Positions 1-10,782 of a stretch of DNA of 64,000 nucleotides are shown one piece after another. Each line of letters begins with the position of its first letter. The stretch's first letter is position 1. The DNA is from Boswellia sacra (taxonomy: Eukaryota; Streptophyta; Magnoliopsida; Sapindales; Burseraceae): positions 868,001-932,000 of the forward strand of contig SNVD02015047.1 of NCBI GenBank assembly GCA_013180625.2, written 5' to 3'. The translations under genes were made by a program, and so were the position numbers. Under the pieces are notes generated by a model that was not told where the DNA came from, did not search any database, and was given only the letters and a program-made list of their open reading frames with translations.

Positions 1-1650
1 ACACAAAATAAGAATAATAATATTTAAAATAAGAAAAATTATTAAAAAAAAAGAAACAGAACTAGGTTGTAAAGTTAAAAAAAAAAACTTAAATTGTTAA
101 AATTACAAAAACCCAAAAAAAAAGTGCGGCCAAGCAAGGCAGGAAATGGCTCACCAAACATTGTCAAAGACATTTGAATAAAGATATACATGCAGTGACA
201 TTGCCAAAGACATGCAGGTCCTCCCATATACATACCAAGCGCCAAACTTAAGCCAAGATAACTATTGATATAATGAAACTTTTCTAATTAACAACCCAAC
301 CACCAGCCCCAACAACAACCAAAAAAAAAAAAAAAAAAAACAAAAAGCTCAGCCGCAACAACCATATAAGGGATATATATATATATAAGCACTATGAATA
401 AGCTACAATATATTTTTCTTTCTAGTAAATGAAGACGAGTAAACATATTAACTCAAAAAAGAAGAAACCAAATGCCTTGCTAATTAACCCCGAAAAAAAA
501 AAGAACAGTCCTAGATCCTAAAAGGATTTAAAAAAAAAAAAAAGAATCTGTACAAAGCTATAATATTAACATAACAACATACCAAAATCTTGGGCTCAAA
601 CCAATTCACATCAGGTAGCTGCTTGAAAAACCCGTAATCTAAAAGTGAAAAGTAACAAAAGAAAAATCTTTTAAGTATTCATAAGGTGCAGGAGAAGTCA
701 ACTAGAACATAAAAGATTTCTTCAGCATATAATATTTGGATCATACAGGCACCCAACATCAAGCACAGCATCAAGACCCTCACGGCCTCGCCTGTATTCT
801 TCATATCAGTTCATACACGTCCACAAAATAAAACCACATTAAATCAACACAACAAATTGTTGAAAAAAAAAGAAGAAAAAAACAACATTAAAATTCAGTT
901 GCTAACAAACGTACATCTTGAACCGTTCCTAATTAGAAGAATCAAATGACAATAGAGAAGGAACACTGAAACCACATCTAAATGATCCACGAACTTAAAA
1001 GCCCACAATTTGTATTCAGAAAGGCATAATCTTTAATTCTTGAGATCAAAAATTTTTGGATGGGCATTTCCATTGCGGTGGAGAGTTTAGGGATTTATGT
1101 GGGTAACGAAGTGTTATATGTTTTAGAGAAATTAAGGATCCTGATTGCTTTAGTAGATCTTTAATTCAAGAAAAATTATAAAGATTCTAAATAGGAAAAT
1201 GGTAACCCATTCGAGGCAACTTAGCCAAATAATTATGGCATGTTTGCTGCGCGACATTGTATAGTATTATTTTTAATAATTGTATTGTATTGTATTAATT
1301 AATGTTATATATAATATAGTATCCATTTGATGAAGCATTGCATTATACTATTTTTTATCCTATACTATACTATATTTATGTTTGGTGTATTTTTAAATTG
1401 TATTATATTATTTTTCATTTCAAAAATTAACAACATATTATTAAATAAATTAAATATTATTTTTATATCAAATTAAATAAATTAAATACTAAATAAAATA
1501 ATTGTAAGCTATAATTATAAAAATATATAATCTTCCTTATATTTAATTATATAAATTTTACAAAAATAAAATAAATTACAAAATTAAAATAACTCCTTCC
1601 ACTTCCCTCACTCTTCTATTAGTTTCGCTCTTCCAATACGAAACCCAGCC
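1..1650. other. AT-rich noncoding DNA
   Basis: I see no gene here. The stretch is very AT-rich with many A-runs (for example around 320-340 and 525-542) and a short TA run near 376-388. From about 1229 to 1560 it is rich in TATTGTATTG-type words and contains GGCATGTTTGCTGC, which resembles the inverted-repeat end at about 18535-18552 (GGGCTGCCAAACATGACC). A decayed MITE is possible but I could not set its borders. Confidence 0.6.
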
Positions 1651-1653
1651 AAC

Positions 1654-1659
<6 letters not shown>

Positions 1660-1698
<39 letters not shown>
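1660..1698. repeat. (TC)n microsatellite
   Basis: About 19 uninterrupted TC units lie just upstream of the MYB pseudogene. Such CT tracts are common in plant 5' leaders, so this may be the old leader of the MYB gene. Confidence 0.9.
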
Positions 1699-1701
<3 letters not shown>

Positions 1702-1751
1702 GTATATGATCAAGAACTGAAAAGAAAAATGATGTCGTTTAATGAAAGGAA

Positions 1752-2062
1752 GTGGACCGAATCAAGGAGTCGTGGAGCCCTAAAGAAGACGAAGCTTTAC
1801 AGCAGCTTGTACAGAAGCACGACCCACAAATTGGTCGTTAGTGGGCAAATCAATCCCCAGAAGATCCAGGAAGTCTTGTTGGCTCAGGTGCTATAACCAG
1901 CTATCGCCGGAGGTGGAGCACCTGGCGTTCTTGCCTAAAGAGGACGAGACTTAGTACGCGCACATGCGCGTTTCGGGAACAAGTGGGCTACAATCGCGTG
2001 GCTTCTCAACGGTCTTACCGACAATGTGATTAAGAACCTGGAGCTGAGAAATGAAGACTGAG
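1752..2062 (+). pseudogene. R2R3-MYB pseudogene (MYB44/73/77-like)
   Basis: The plus strand encodes the R2 and R3 DNA-binding repeats of an R2R3-MYB transcription factor in three reading frames. Frame 1 (from 1752) gives DRIKESWSPKEDEALQQLV. After a shift near 1828 the next frame reads NWSLVGKSIP, then NQLSPEVEHLAFLPKEDET. After a second shift near 1950 it reads RAHARFGNKWATIAWLLNG and TDNVIKN. Regularly spaced Trp residues and the NKWATIA helix are typical of subgroup 22 (MYB44/70/73/77). No intron interrupts the domain, as I recall for that intronless subgroup, so this may be an ordinary duplicate rather than a retrocopy. Two frameshifts and lost key residues make it non-functional. The rest of the protein is not recognisable downstream. 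Confidence 0.8.
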
Positions 2063-2213
2063 ATGAGAGAGAGTGACTGAGACGGCGACGAAGATGAGAG
2101 AGTTGTTGTGTAAAGCGGAAGCGATAGCAACAAAACAACCAAATGCACAACCACAAACTATGCCAGATAATTGAATATAATACCAACTAAAGAGGTAACC
2201 AATCAACCAACAA

Positions 2214-3435
2214 TGCAGAAATAGAAAGAACACTAAGATTTAACGAGGTTCGGTATTAGTACCTACATCCTCGGGTGCCGCTGAAGAGACCTTCCACTAT
2301 TTTCAAATAGAATTACAAACTTTTGGGTCACAATACAAATACCACAACTATTTAGGGGTGACAATTCGTGTTCGCGGGTCGTGTTCGTGTCTGTCGAGCT
2401 GTGACACGATAAAGATTGACCCAACACGAACACGACCCGTTTATTATTCGTGTCACTATGACACGATACGAACACGACACGACACGCTAACATGAATAAT
2501 AAACGGGTCGTAATCGTGTTAGACACGAACATGACCCATCTAACACGATTAAGACACGTTTACATTATTGACACGACCCGAGTGACACGATTATGACCCG
2601 TTAACACGATTATGACATGTTACAGAATTAGGTTTCCAACTTTTGTTAAATGATAAAAATATCATAAGTTTTAAAATTTATTAGGTTTTTAAAATCTTAT
2701 TTTTATTTTAAAATTTGGATACATGTAGGGACTAAAATGCCTAACAAGTTTAGTATTTTTAAATTTAATATGTAATCGTGTCAATATTCGTGTTATCGTG
2801 TCAATCGTGTATAATATGTATTCGTGTTATTGGTGTTACTCGTGTCATAATCGTATTCGTGTCGAAATTCGTGTTAATCGTGTTATCGTGTCAATCGTGT
2901 ATAATATGTATTCGTGTTATTTGGGTTACTCGAGTCATAATCGTGTTCGTGTCATAATCGTGTTCGCGTGTTGAAGACTCTCAAATCAAACACGACACGA
3001 TTATTAAATGGGTTGACATCTTCGACACGAACACGAATATGCCAAAACCCAAACCCGCTTAAACTCGTGTCGTGTCAAGTCGTGTTCGCGTGTCGTGTAA
3101 AAAATTGTCACCCTTACAACTATTGGGCCAAACTGCAATTACTCGAATAGTTGGGCCAAACTGTAATTACCTAAACAATTGGACAATACTACAAATACTC
3201 AAAAAACAAATGGAAAAAATCAAATATTACAAACTTTAAGGTCCTTAATGAAAGGCCCTTAAACTATGAGGTCTTTTATGTGAGACCTTACAAATATAGG
3301 AGGTGAAGGAGAATTTCAAATGGGACACATAAACATCTCCCACGTGACTTCTATTATAAGCCCACATGAGACCCAAATTTTGCTACTTAACCAATGTGGG
3401 ATATCTCCCACTTGCATATGAGCCAAAACTCAACA
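2214..3435 (-). repeat. LTR of Copia-1 (3' LTR, interrupted by a hAT)
   Basis: The inner border is set by the polypurine-type stretch next to TGTTGAGTTTTGG (minus strand), directly after the RNase H end of Copia-1, so the LTR reads into lower coordinates. The outer part holds the conserved block AAGATTTAACGAGGTTCGGT common in plant Copia LTRs. The outer border at 2214 (TG) is a guess; I could not match it to a second LTR. The hAT at 2353-3116 splits it, so the native LTR is only about 460 bp. Confidence 0.6.
2353..3116. mobile_element. Non-autonomous hAT element, TCGTGT-rich family, copy 1
   Basis: The ends are TAGGGGTGACAATT and its near-perfect inverse AATTGTCACCCTTA. They are flanked by an exact 8-bp duplication CAACTATT (2345-2352 and 3117-3124), the hallmark of hAT transposition. 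The 764-bp inside has no coding capacity. It is packed with TCGTGT/ACACGA words and includes a 90-bp tandem duplication (2791-2880 and 2881-about 2950). It sits in the Copia-1 LTR, so it inserted after that Copia. Copies 2 and 3 lie at 22669 and 37226 in the same orientation. Confidence 0.92.
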
Positions 3436-3536
3436 AATCTCCACTTTGACGAATATGCCAGTCCACCATACATTTCTTCTTTTTCTTATATTCTCTATCA
3501 CAGCTGCAACGCCTCCAAATGCGCCCAATGGTGTGG

Positions 3537-3811
3537 TCAAACTCGCACAATATTGATCAAGTCCAAACAGTGACTGAACTTGATTGCTATCACAACTTTA
3601 GTCAACATATCTGCGGGATTCTCGGCAGTCTCAATCTTTTGAAGTAAGATTCTTCCTTCATCAATAGTCTCCTGTATAAAATGATACCAAACATAAATAT
3701 GCTTTGTATGAACATGAAACACTAGATTCTTAGCTAAACGGATAGCACTTTGACTGTCGGAATAAAGAGTGATCTTCTTCTACCTAATTCCCAATTCATT
3801 CAGCAATCCCT
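3537..3811 (-). pseudogene. Copia-1 RNase H, C-terminal part
   Basis: This is the end of the Copia-1 polyprotein, downstream of the CACTA-A insertion. The minus strand reads HTKHIYVWYHFIQE, then EGRILLQKI and ENPADMLTKVV, the standard tail of plant Copia RNase H (HTKHI, and the NPADMLTK motif). The open part is 3537-3722; the stretch from 3723 to the CACTA border continues the domain in poorer condition. The other half resumes at 7258 after the transposon. Confidence 0.85.
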
Positions 3812-5456
3812 CACTACAAAAAAACAAGCTATTTACTACACCCTTCTACGTCGATTTTTAAAAACCGCCTTAATAATTTTTGCGTATCACAATCTACAGC
3901 GGGCAGCCATGCCTGCAGTAAAAAGTTTCACATTTACTTTATAATCGTCTCCCTCTTCTCTCCTCTTTTCTCATCCTTAATCCCCTTTGTAATCGTCTCT
4001 CTCTTCTCTCCTCCTTTCTCATCCCTAATCCCCAATCGTTCTAATCCCTAATTTCTCCCATCTCTTCACTTTCTTTTTCTTTAGCCCCTGCAATCCCTAA
4101 CCAGTGCAAGGCTGCAGCATCCATTCTCAAGCAAAGCTACCACTCAACATCAACATTCCCGCACTATCACTTACTAGCCGACCCAGCTAGCCTGGCATTG
4201 TTGTTTTGGTTGGAAGCCATTGCTGCTGTCAACCTCTGATTCTCTATGCGCCCCCAAAAAAGGTAAAAATTTATTTATCTCGTGATAACTCGATGTCATT
4301 AGAGAATTTTTGGAAAAAAAATTCTGTTTGGTTGCTATTAAAATCGTAAAGAATTAGAAAGTGTAATGGTGGTGTCGGCACCGCAGTTGGCAGTGGTTTG
4401 CCGCGTTGGGCGGAGAAGCATCCATGTTGTCTTATAATTTGTGTTTTAATATAAAAAAATAACATAGTTTAAAGAATAATTAATTATTGATATAGATGGG
4501 GTTGTCTTGCTTTTGAGATAGTGGGGGACAAGCATTTAAAGCTTTATGTTTTAAAAGTATTATTAAAAAGACTTTTAATTGTTAAGTTCTAGTGTGGTTT
4601 GACATGCCGTAGCTTTACTTTTTCTAACTTTTGGTAAGTAGCACAATTAAAATAATAACAATAATTATTCGTAGACTAACATGTGTCATTTAACTATTAA
4701 AGCAATGACTCTTTATTCAACCTAATTCGTAAACCAGTATTGCCAAGGACGTGTTCTTGAATGTCCATATGTTAAACAGTGAAAGAATATTTGTTATGCT
4801 ATAATGATTCTTGTTTTAGTTCGTTTTACATTAATTAGAATATTTGGTAAGATTTTTTAATATATTTTTATGGATTGCAATGTTAAACTAATAGTTACTA
4901 TTGAGTTAAACTCGATACAGGTTTATGTTAAAATTACCTTTAATTTATTGATTTGTGTCTATAATTGTAGTACTTGAAGTTTAGTTGGTATTTAATTTGT
5001 TTCAATTTACCAATTTGGAATCCTTCCTTGTTTTTGAATTTGAGTAATTAATTTGAGTTTGTTTTATTTCAATAAGGAAAAGCATGAATTTAAAAATTTT
5101 AAAGCCTAGAATGTAAGCTTTGGAAACCTTATTTAATTTATATAACTTTAATATGATTGAGCTTACAAAAAAAGTGCCTTATTTTTATTGCTTTTAAATA
5201 TTTATACGTTTGATAATGCCCTTTCTTTTGGCAGCCTAGATCCAAGAAAGAATTGCTGATTGGGATGAATTCGGTCTGTCCACTTGGGTAAGCTGCTTCT
5301 TGGAAAAGTTGCTTTTAAGTATAGCAAATTAGGTGAAGGGCTTTGAACTCATCTCTTGTAGCAGTGCCCCCCTTCCCCCCCAACAGACGCACACACATAT
5401 TGCTGGATGCGACTTATCCACTTTAGCTTTCACCAAGTCTTAGTCTTGCACTTGAA

Positions 5457-5547
5457 AAGCCATGGACCATGGAGGAAGGTGCACTTCTCGTTCATTACAT
5501 AGCTCACCGTGGTAAAAGCTGCTGGAATTTGCAAGCAAAATGTTCAG
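5457..5547 (+). pseudogene. Captured R2R3-MYB exon-1 fragment
   Basis: Translation gives KPWTMEEGALLVHYIAHRGK followed by CWNLQAKCSG, which matches the first MYB repeat of R2R3 factors (pattern PWT-EED-LL--YI--HG---WN-L-K--G). It ends at CAG followed by GTAATT, and plant R2R3-MYB genes have their first intron at this Gly, so a genuine exon end with donor is preserved. No second exon follows; the next recognisable piece belongs to a different gene. It lies inside CACTA-A. Confidence 0.7.
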
Positions 5548-5785
5548 GTAATTATTTAATAAAGTTATAAATTATTCTTTGGACTAATGCTTATGATTTT
5601 AGTCTTGAATACTGTTAGTTCACTGGAAAGAACAAAAGAAAAATTGGGAATGATAAATAAATGCAATAAAAGATAGAGAACACTTAGATGACTTGATTGT
5701 TAGTATATGAATGGGCTCAACTTAGTTGTATGTATTTCATCATCCCTTGCACCATTGTTCCCAAAGATAACAACATGTTTTGTTA

Positions 5786-6350
5786 AATGAGCTTGTCAGC
5801 ATGGCATTAGCCATGGTTGCAGAGGATCGACAGATAAATGATGTCTTAGAAGAGCTGTTTGCAGAGGAGGTACTCCATTTTAATTGCTAAGACTGATTTG
5901 ATTGCATGAGATCACAATTCAATTGTAACTTAAGAGATGCAAGTCACCAAAAAATATGTATTGAGAAGTAATAGGTTTTTGTGGAATTATTTTAAAGCTT
6001 TAAAACAAATTCTATTATATTACATTAATGTGGCCTTGTGCGATGATTTAATCCTTGTTATTGATCATTTTGGAATTTATCATCTATCTCTAATGAACAT
6101 AGTTGATCATGGATCCTCTGATTCTAATAGGGAAATGAATTGCAAATAAGGCAAGCAGATCTATACCTTCGTGAAGGTGAGGAGTTGAGTTTGGTTGAAG
6201 TGATATTATGAGCCCGACAGAGACGAGAGATTGTTATTGGATATCGTTCAGCTCATGCTAAAAGAGCAATCATCAATCCACCTTCCAAAAGTGAGAGAAA
6301 GAGGTGGTCACTGAAGGATGTTTTTGTGGTAATTGCAGAGAAGGAATAAA
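5786..6350 (+). pseudogene. Captured CASTOR/POLLUX ion-channel fragment (two exons)
   Basis: Exon 1 (5786-5869) reads NELVSMALAMVAED and INDVLEELFAEE, then a GT donor. Exon 2 (6131-6350), after TAG, reads GNELQIRQADLYLREGEEL, then ARQRREIVIGYRSA, AIINPPSK and WSLKDVFVVIAEKE. Order and spacing fit the C-terminal cytosolic region of plant CASTOR/POLLUX (DMI1-like) nuclear-envelope cation channels, which contain the LAMVAED, GYR, AIINP and W-L-DVFVV motifs. The intron between them keeps GT and AG borders. An in-frame stop (near 6210) breaks exon 2, and the pore part is absent. It lies in CACTA-A, so it is a transduplicate rather than the native gene. Confidence 0.8.
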
Positions 6351-7257
6351 CCCTCTTTGTTGCCACAACTGAAAGGGTTATTCTTCAAAGGGAGAAAATT
6401 CTTTTGAAATCAGTAGAAGAATAAAGGTCCTGGACTGAAGCTATTGATTGAGATTGCGAGTGTACATAATGGAGAGAAGCACAATCTCCATCCAAATCAC
6501 ATATTGCAGAAGTCAAATCTCAAAAATATTGAAGGCCCTGGAGGATTAATGGATAACATTGAGCAGATCAACTTCGTTGCCAGCCTTGCATGTTTATAAA
6601 ATTGTCGTATACATCTCTTTTTGTTCTTAGGTTATGCTATATGGTACAGATGAAGTTGTTTTTCATGTCCTTTCCACACTCTATACTTGTATAAACTTTG
6701 TGTTTACATAAATTATATAAAAAAGTTAGTGCTTGCAATATCTTTTGCAACTCCATACTAATTTTCAAAAACAAAATATATGCAAAATATATGCAAAATT
6801 TTGCTAACTATTTATGGCGGTCTTCTAGTCGACGCAAAAAATTTTTTATATTTATCTACGGCGGTTTCCCATCATCCCATGACAGTTGTACAAAAATTGC
6901 ATAAAATCTTTTTGTTTTTCGACTTTTTACGGCGGTTTTTTGTTCGTCGTAAATACACACTTTTTGCAGCGGTTTTGTGGATTTTTACGGCGGTTTTTGT
7001 CCGTCGTAAATACGCACTTTTTACGACGGACACAAAACCGCCGTAAAAAGGTGTTGTGATTGCCGATCCTGTTTCGTCGCTTGTTTTTACGTCGAACAAG
7101 TAAACCGTCGTAAAAACATATTTACGACGGGCCAAAACCACCGTAAAAGTTTTTACTTCGGTTGTTTTTGCGACGGTTGTGAACCGCTGCATAACCGTCG
7201 CAAATGACTATTTACGGCGGTTTTGGCCCACCGTAAATAGTCCTCCCTGTTGTAGTG

Positions 7258-8600
7258 CCTGTAACCAAATAGCTTTCTTCACAGCCTCTGTCATTGCCAT
7301 ATACTTTGCCTTTGTAGTAGACAAAGCCACTGTAGACTGTAAAGTAGACTTCCAACTCACTGGTGCTCTTGCAAGAGTAAACACATAACCTGTTATCGAT
7401 CAACGTTTATCCAAATCACCAGTATAATCAGAATCAACATAACCAATAGCATATTGATCACACGTATCATTCATCTCAAAGACTAAGCCAACATCTAGGG
7501 TTTTCAATAAATACCGTAGAATCCATTTCACTGCTTGCCAATATCCTTTACCAAGATCATGCAGTACCTGCTCACAACTCCAACTATATGTGAAATGTCG
7601 AGTCTTGTACACACAATAGCATATATCAGGCTACCAACTGCATTAGCATATGGAACTCGAGACATATACTCTCGTTCCTCATCTGTACTAGGAGATAAAG
7701 ATGCACTAAGCTTCATATGAGGAGCAAGTGAGGTACTTAGAGGTTTTGACTGCTCTGTAATGCCAAACCGCTATAATACCTTCTTTAGATACTGCTTCTG
7801 AGTCAAACAAATCTTGTTTCTCCCTCTATCTCTACTAATCTCCATAACTAGTGTGTTCTTAGCTTCACCCAAATCTTTCATCTCAAACTCTCGATTCAAC
7901 TGAGTCTTCAACTTTGCAATTTCTTCGATATTCGTCGAAGCTATAATCATATCATCAACATACAAGAGTAGATAAATGAAAGAACCATCACGTAGCCTCC
8001 GAAAATACACACAATTATCAAATTTGCTTCTTGTGTACCTCTGACCCATCATAAACCGATCAAATCGCTTGTATCACTGTCTCGGAGATTGCTTCAAACC
8101 ATAAAGCGATCTTTTTAGTTTGCATACCAAATTTTTCTTACTAGCAACTTTGAATCCCTCTGGCTGAGTCATATAGATTTTCTCTTCCAAGTCACCATGT
8201 AAAAATACGGTGTTTACATCAAGTTGAACTAGTTCTATATTTATCTGAGCTACCAAGGCCAACAAAATTCTAATAGAAGAATGTTTCACAATTGGAGAAA
8301 ATACCTCATTAATTGTAGTCAATTCCTTCCCTCTGAGTGTAGCCTTTAGCCATTGCCTTGTAGTGGATGTCATTCTTGTCAGGAAATCCATCTTTCTTTG
8401 TAAATACCCATTTGTACCCAATTGCCTTTTTACCCTTCAGTAGTTGAGCTAGCTCCCAAGTTTCATTCTTCTGAAGAGACTGCATCTCTTCGCTCATAGC
8501 TGTCTTCCACTTATCAACTTCAGAACATCTAATTACCTCTTTATAAGTGAAAGGAACATCACCATCTACAATTGGAAGTGCATAGGCCACCGTATCAGCA
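7258..8600 (-). pseudogene. Copia-1 reverse transcriptase and RNase H (N-terminal part)
   Basis: Minus-strand pieces in several frames give the Ty1/Copia RT. These include WKTAMSEEMQSL, KWVFTKKDG, then VQLDVNTVFLHGDLEEKIYM and SLYGLKQSPRQ, and the catalytic block LLLYVDDMIIAS (YVDD intact). These are followed by FEMKDLGEAKNTLVMEI and LSASLSPSTDEE. RNase H starts near 7600 and is cut by CACTA-A at 7258. Stops and frameshifts occur at about 8073, 7770, 7400 and elsewhere, so it is inactive. Confidence 0.9.
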
Positions 8601-9660
8601 AATCGAGCAGGTCTGCGAATCTTACGTCTTGGCCTATTAATTGCAATAGATTCTTGTTGCTGTTGAGGTTCCTAAGTAAAATCCTCTCCATCATCTCTCA
8701 AATCCTCCTCTGTCATAGGAGTACCATCATCTGTCTCAACAGATCTAATTGGGTTCAATGTCGTCGTTTCAAACTCCACCTGCTGCTGAGTATGCTCTAC
8801 CTGCTGTGAAGTACCATTCACCTTTGTCTGGTTTTCTAATTTCTTTAACATTGAAGACTCATCAAATGTCATATCTCGGCTGGATATAATCTTCTTCGAA
8901 CTAGAACACTAAAGACGATATCCTTTTACTTCTGAAGCGAATCCCAAGAAAATCACTTTCTTGTCTCTAGGATCCAGCTTAGATTCTTTCACATGATAAT
9001 ATGCAGTAGAACCAAAAACATGTAAAGAATCATAATCAGAAATAGGTTGTCCAGACCATGCCTCTAATGGAGTTATATCACCAATAGCAGCTAAAGGTAG
9101 ACGGTTAATGTGATGACACGCATAAGTCACAGCCTCAGCCTCAGCCCAAAATTCTTTGCCCAACCCAGCATTGGATAACATGCACCGAACTTTCTCCAAC
9201 AAAGTCCAGTTCATGCGTTCTACCACTCTATTCTACTGTGGTGTACCTCTAACAGTAAAATGATGTACAACACCTTTATCTTGACACAATTTCAAAAACT
9301 GATCACTGCAATACTCACCGCCATTATCTGTTGTGAGATGCTTGATCTTCTTACCAGTTTGTGTCTCAATCATCTTTTTCCACTAAAGGAAAGCACCAAG
9401 TACATCATCTTTTGATTTCAAATAGTACAACCAAGTTCTTTTGGAAAAGTCATAAACAAAAGTAACAAAGTAGTGCCTATCTCCCATTGATGCCGTTTTG
9501 GTAGGTCCCCACACATCTGAGTGAACATAATCAAGAATACCCTTGGTATTATGAATACCGGTGCCAAATTTCACTCTCTTCTGCTTTCCCAGAACACAAT
9601 GCTCACAAAAATCCAACTTGCAGGTCTTTGCACCTTTCAATAAGCCTCGTTTCACAAATT
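8601..9660 (-). pseudogene. Copia-1 integrase
   Basis: The minus strand encodes the zinc-binding and core parts of a Ty1/Copia integrase. CEHCVLGKQKRVKF (second half of the HHCC finger), DYVHSDVWGPTKT (first catalytic Asp), then TTDNGGEY (second catalytic Asp, about 9320), and VVERMNWTLLEKVRCML (in place of the usual N-R--E-) are visible, followed by HVFGSTAYYHV and the linker to RT. Stops at about 9382, 9230 and 8909 interrupt it. The conserved order gag-PR-IN-RT-RH places it in Copia. Confidence 0.9.
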
Positions 9661-10782
9661 GAATAAGGCTTTCTCACTGGCATGTCCCAAATGCATATGC
9701 CACAGTCTAGTGATCTCTGAATCTGTATCACTATTAGAAACCATAGCTGCTGATCCAATAACTATACAACCATTATAGTAATACAAGTTGTTCTTCCTAG
9801 TGCCTTTCAATACCATAAAAGTGCCTAAAGTGACCCTCAGAATATTATCTCGAATAGATACAGCACAGCCTTTAGATTCCAAGGCTCTCAAAGAGATGAT
9901 ATTCTTCTTCAACTTCGGTACATACCGAACATCTGTCAGAACTCTAGTCAATCCATCATGATTCTTTAATCGAATCGAACCTATCCCAACAGTATGGCAA
10001 ATATCATCATTGCCTATATACACAACTCTACAATCAAGCTCTTCAAACTGAAAGAACCATTCTCTATGTGGACACATATGATAAGTACAACCCGTATCCA
10101 TAATCCACCCATCAGAATCAGAAGTGGATGGGTGACCAACTAGACATATATCTGAATTACTATCATCCTCACGCTCAATAACACATGCATCAGAAACAAC
10201 CTTGCCCTTATCTTTCTTTTTCAACTTAGGACAATCTTTTTTCCAATGCCCTTTCTCACGACAAAAGGCATACTTATCTTTTCCTAATCTACCCCTCGAC
10301 CAAGATTTTCTCCTTTTTTCTGTTTTCCTACTTTGACTACGCCCTCTCACTATCAATGCATCTATTGACTCATCCCTATGTTCCCTTTGGTCTTTCTTAC
10401 GAATTTCATAATTCAACAAAGCAGAACAAACTTATTCAAAAGACAATTTATCTTTCCCATGGGTAAGAGTAATACACAAATGATCTAATTCATCCGGAAG
10501 TGAGCCAATCAATAGCATAGCCTTACGTTCATCTTTGAAGGTTTCATCTAAGTTTAACAAATCAGCAAGTAACTTATTAAACTCATCAATATGAGAATTG
10601 ATGCTCGTACCTGGTTTCAACTGAAGACAGAACAATCTCTTCAATAGATATAGCTGATTCTCATTGCTTTTCTTCATATATTTATTTTTTAGTGCTTTCC
10701 ATAGTTTGCTTGCAGATGTCTCTTTTGTGAACGGATACTTTTGTTCTCTACACAAGCAAGAGCGAATCAACCCACAAGCTTT
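9652..10782 (-). pseudogene. Copia-1 gag, zinc knuckle and protease
   Basis: Two open pieces on the minus strand form gag and protease. The first (to 10432) has [26 protein letters not shown] and LDETFKDE, the UBN2-type gag region. The second (10419-9652, 255 codons) has the knuckle AFCREKGHWKKDCPK, in which the first Cys of CX2CX4HX4C is lost. It also has the protease motif WIMDTGCTYHM and the GAG-pre-integrase block LWHMHLGHASEKALF. The true gag start is missing because the frame runs into Gypsy sequence at about 10783. Confidence 0.88.

Larger units (their letters stand above)
3812..7257. mobile_element. CACTA-A: gene-carrying CACTA (En/Spm) transposon
   Basis: The element starts CACTACAAAAAAAC and ends TTGTTGTAGTG-like (CTGTTGTAGTG). 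It is flanked by the 3-bp duplication CCT (3809-3811 and 7258-7260). Both sides of the flanking DNA are Copia-1 RNase H, so the empty site is known. Subterminal regions, especially 6800-7240, are filled with ACGGCGGTTTT / CGTCGTAAA repeats in both orientations, the expected transposase-binding arrays of CACTA ends. No transposase is present. The interior (about 5220-6600, plus strand) holds pieces of at least two host genes, an R2R3-MYB and a CASTOR/POLLUX channel. CACTA-C at 53075 has the same subterminal repeat type. Confidence 0.93.

Noticed and set aside
2353..3116. CRISPR-like or telomeric array from the TCGTGT repeats
   Set aside because: The words are degenerate, irregularly spaced and bounded by hAT ends with an 8-bp duplication; this is a plant genome and the repeat is not the plant telomere unit TTTAGGG.
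6872..7192. 106-codon frame on the minus strand in CACTA-A
   Set aside because: It is made of the ACGGCGG/CGTCGTAAA subterminal repeats read in frame (repeating VYLRRTK-like units). No homology or codon structure supports a protein.
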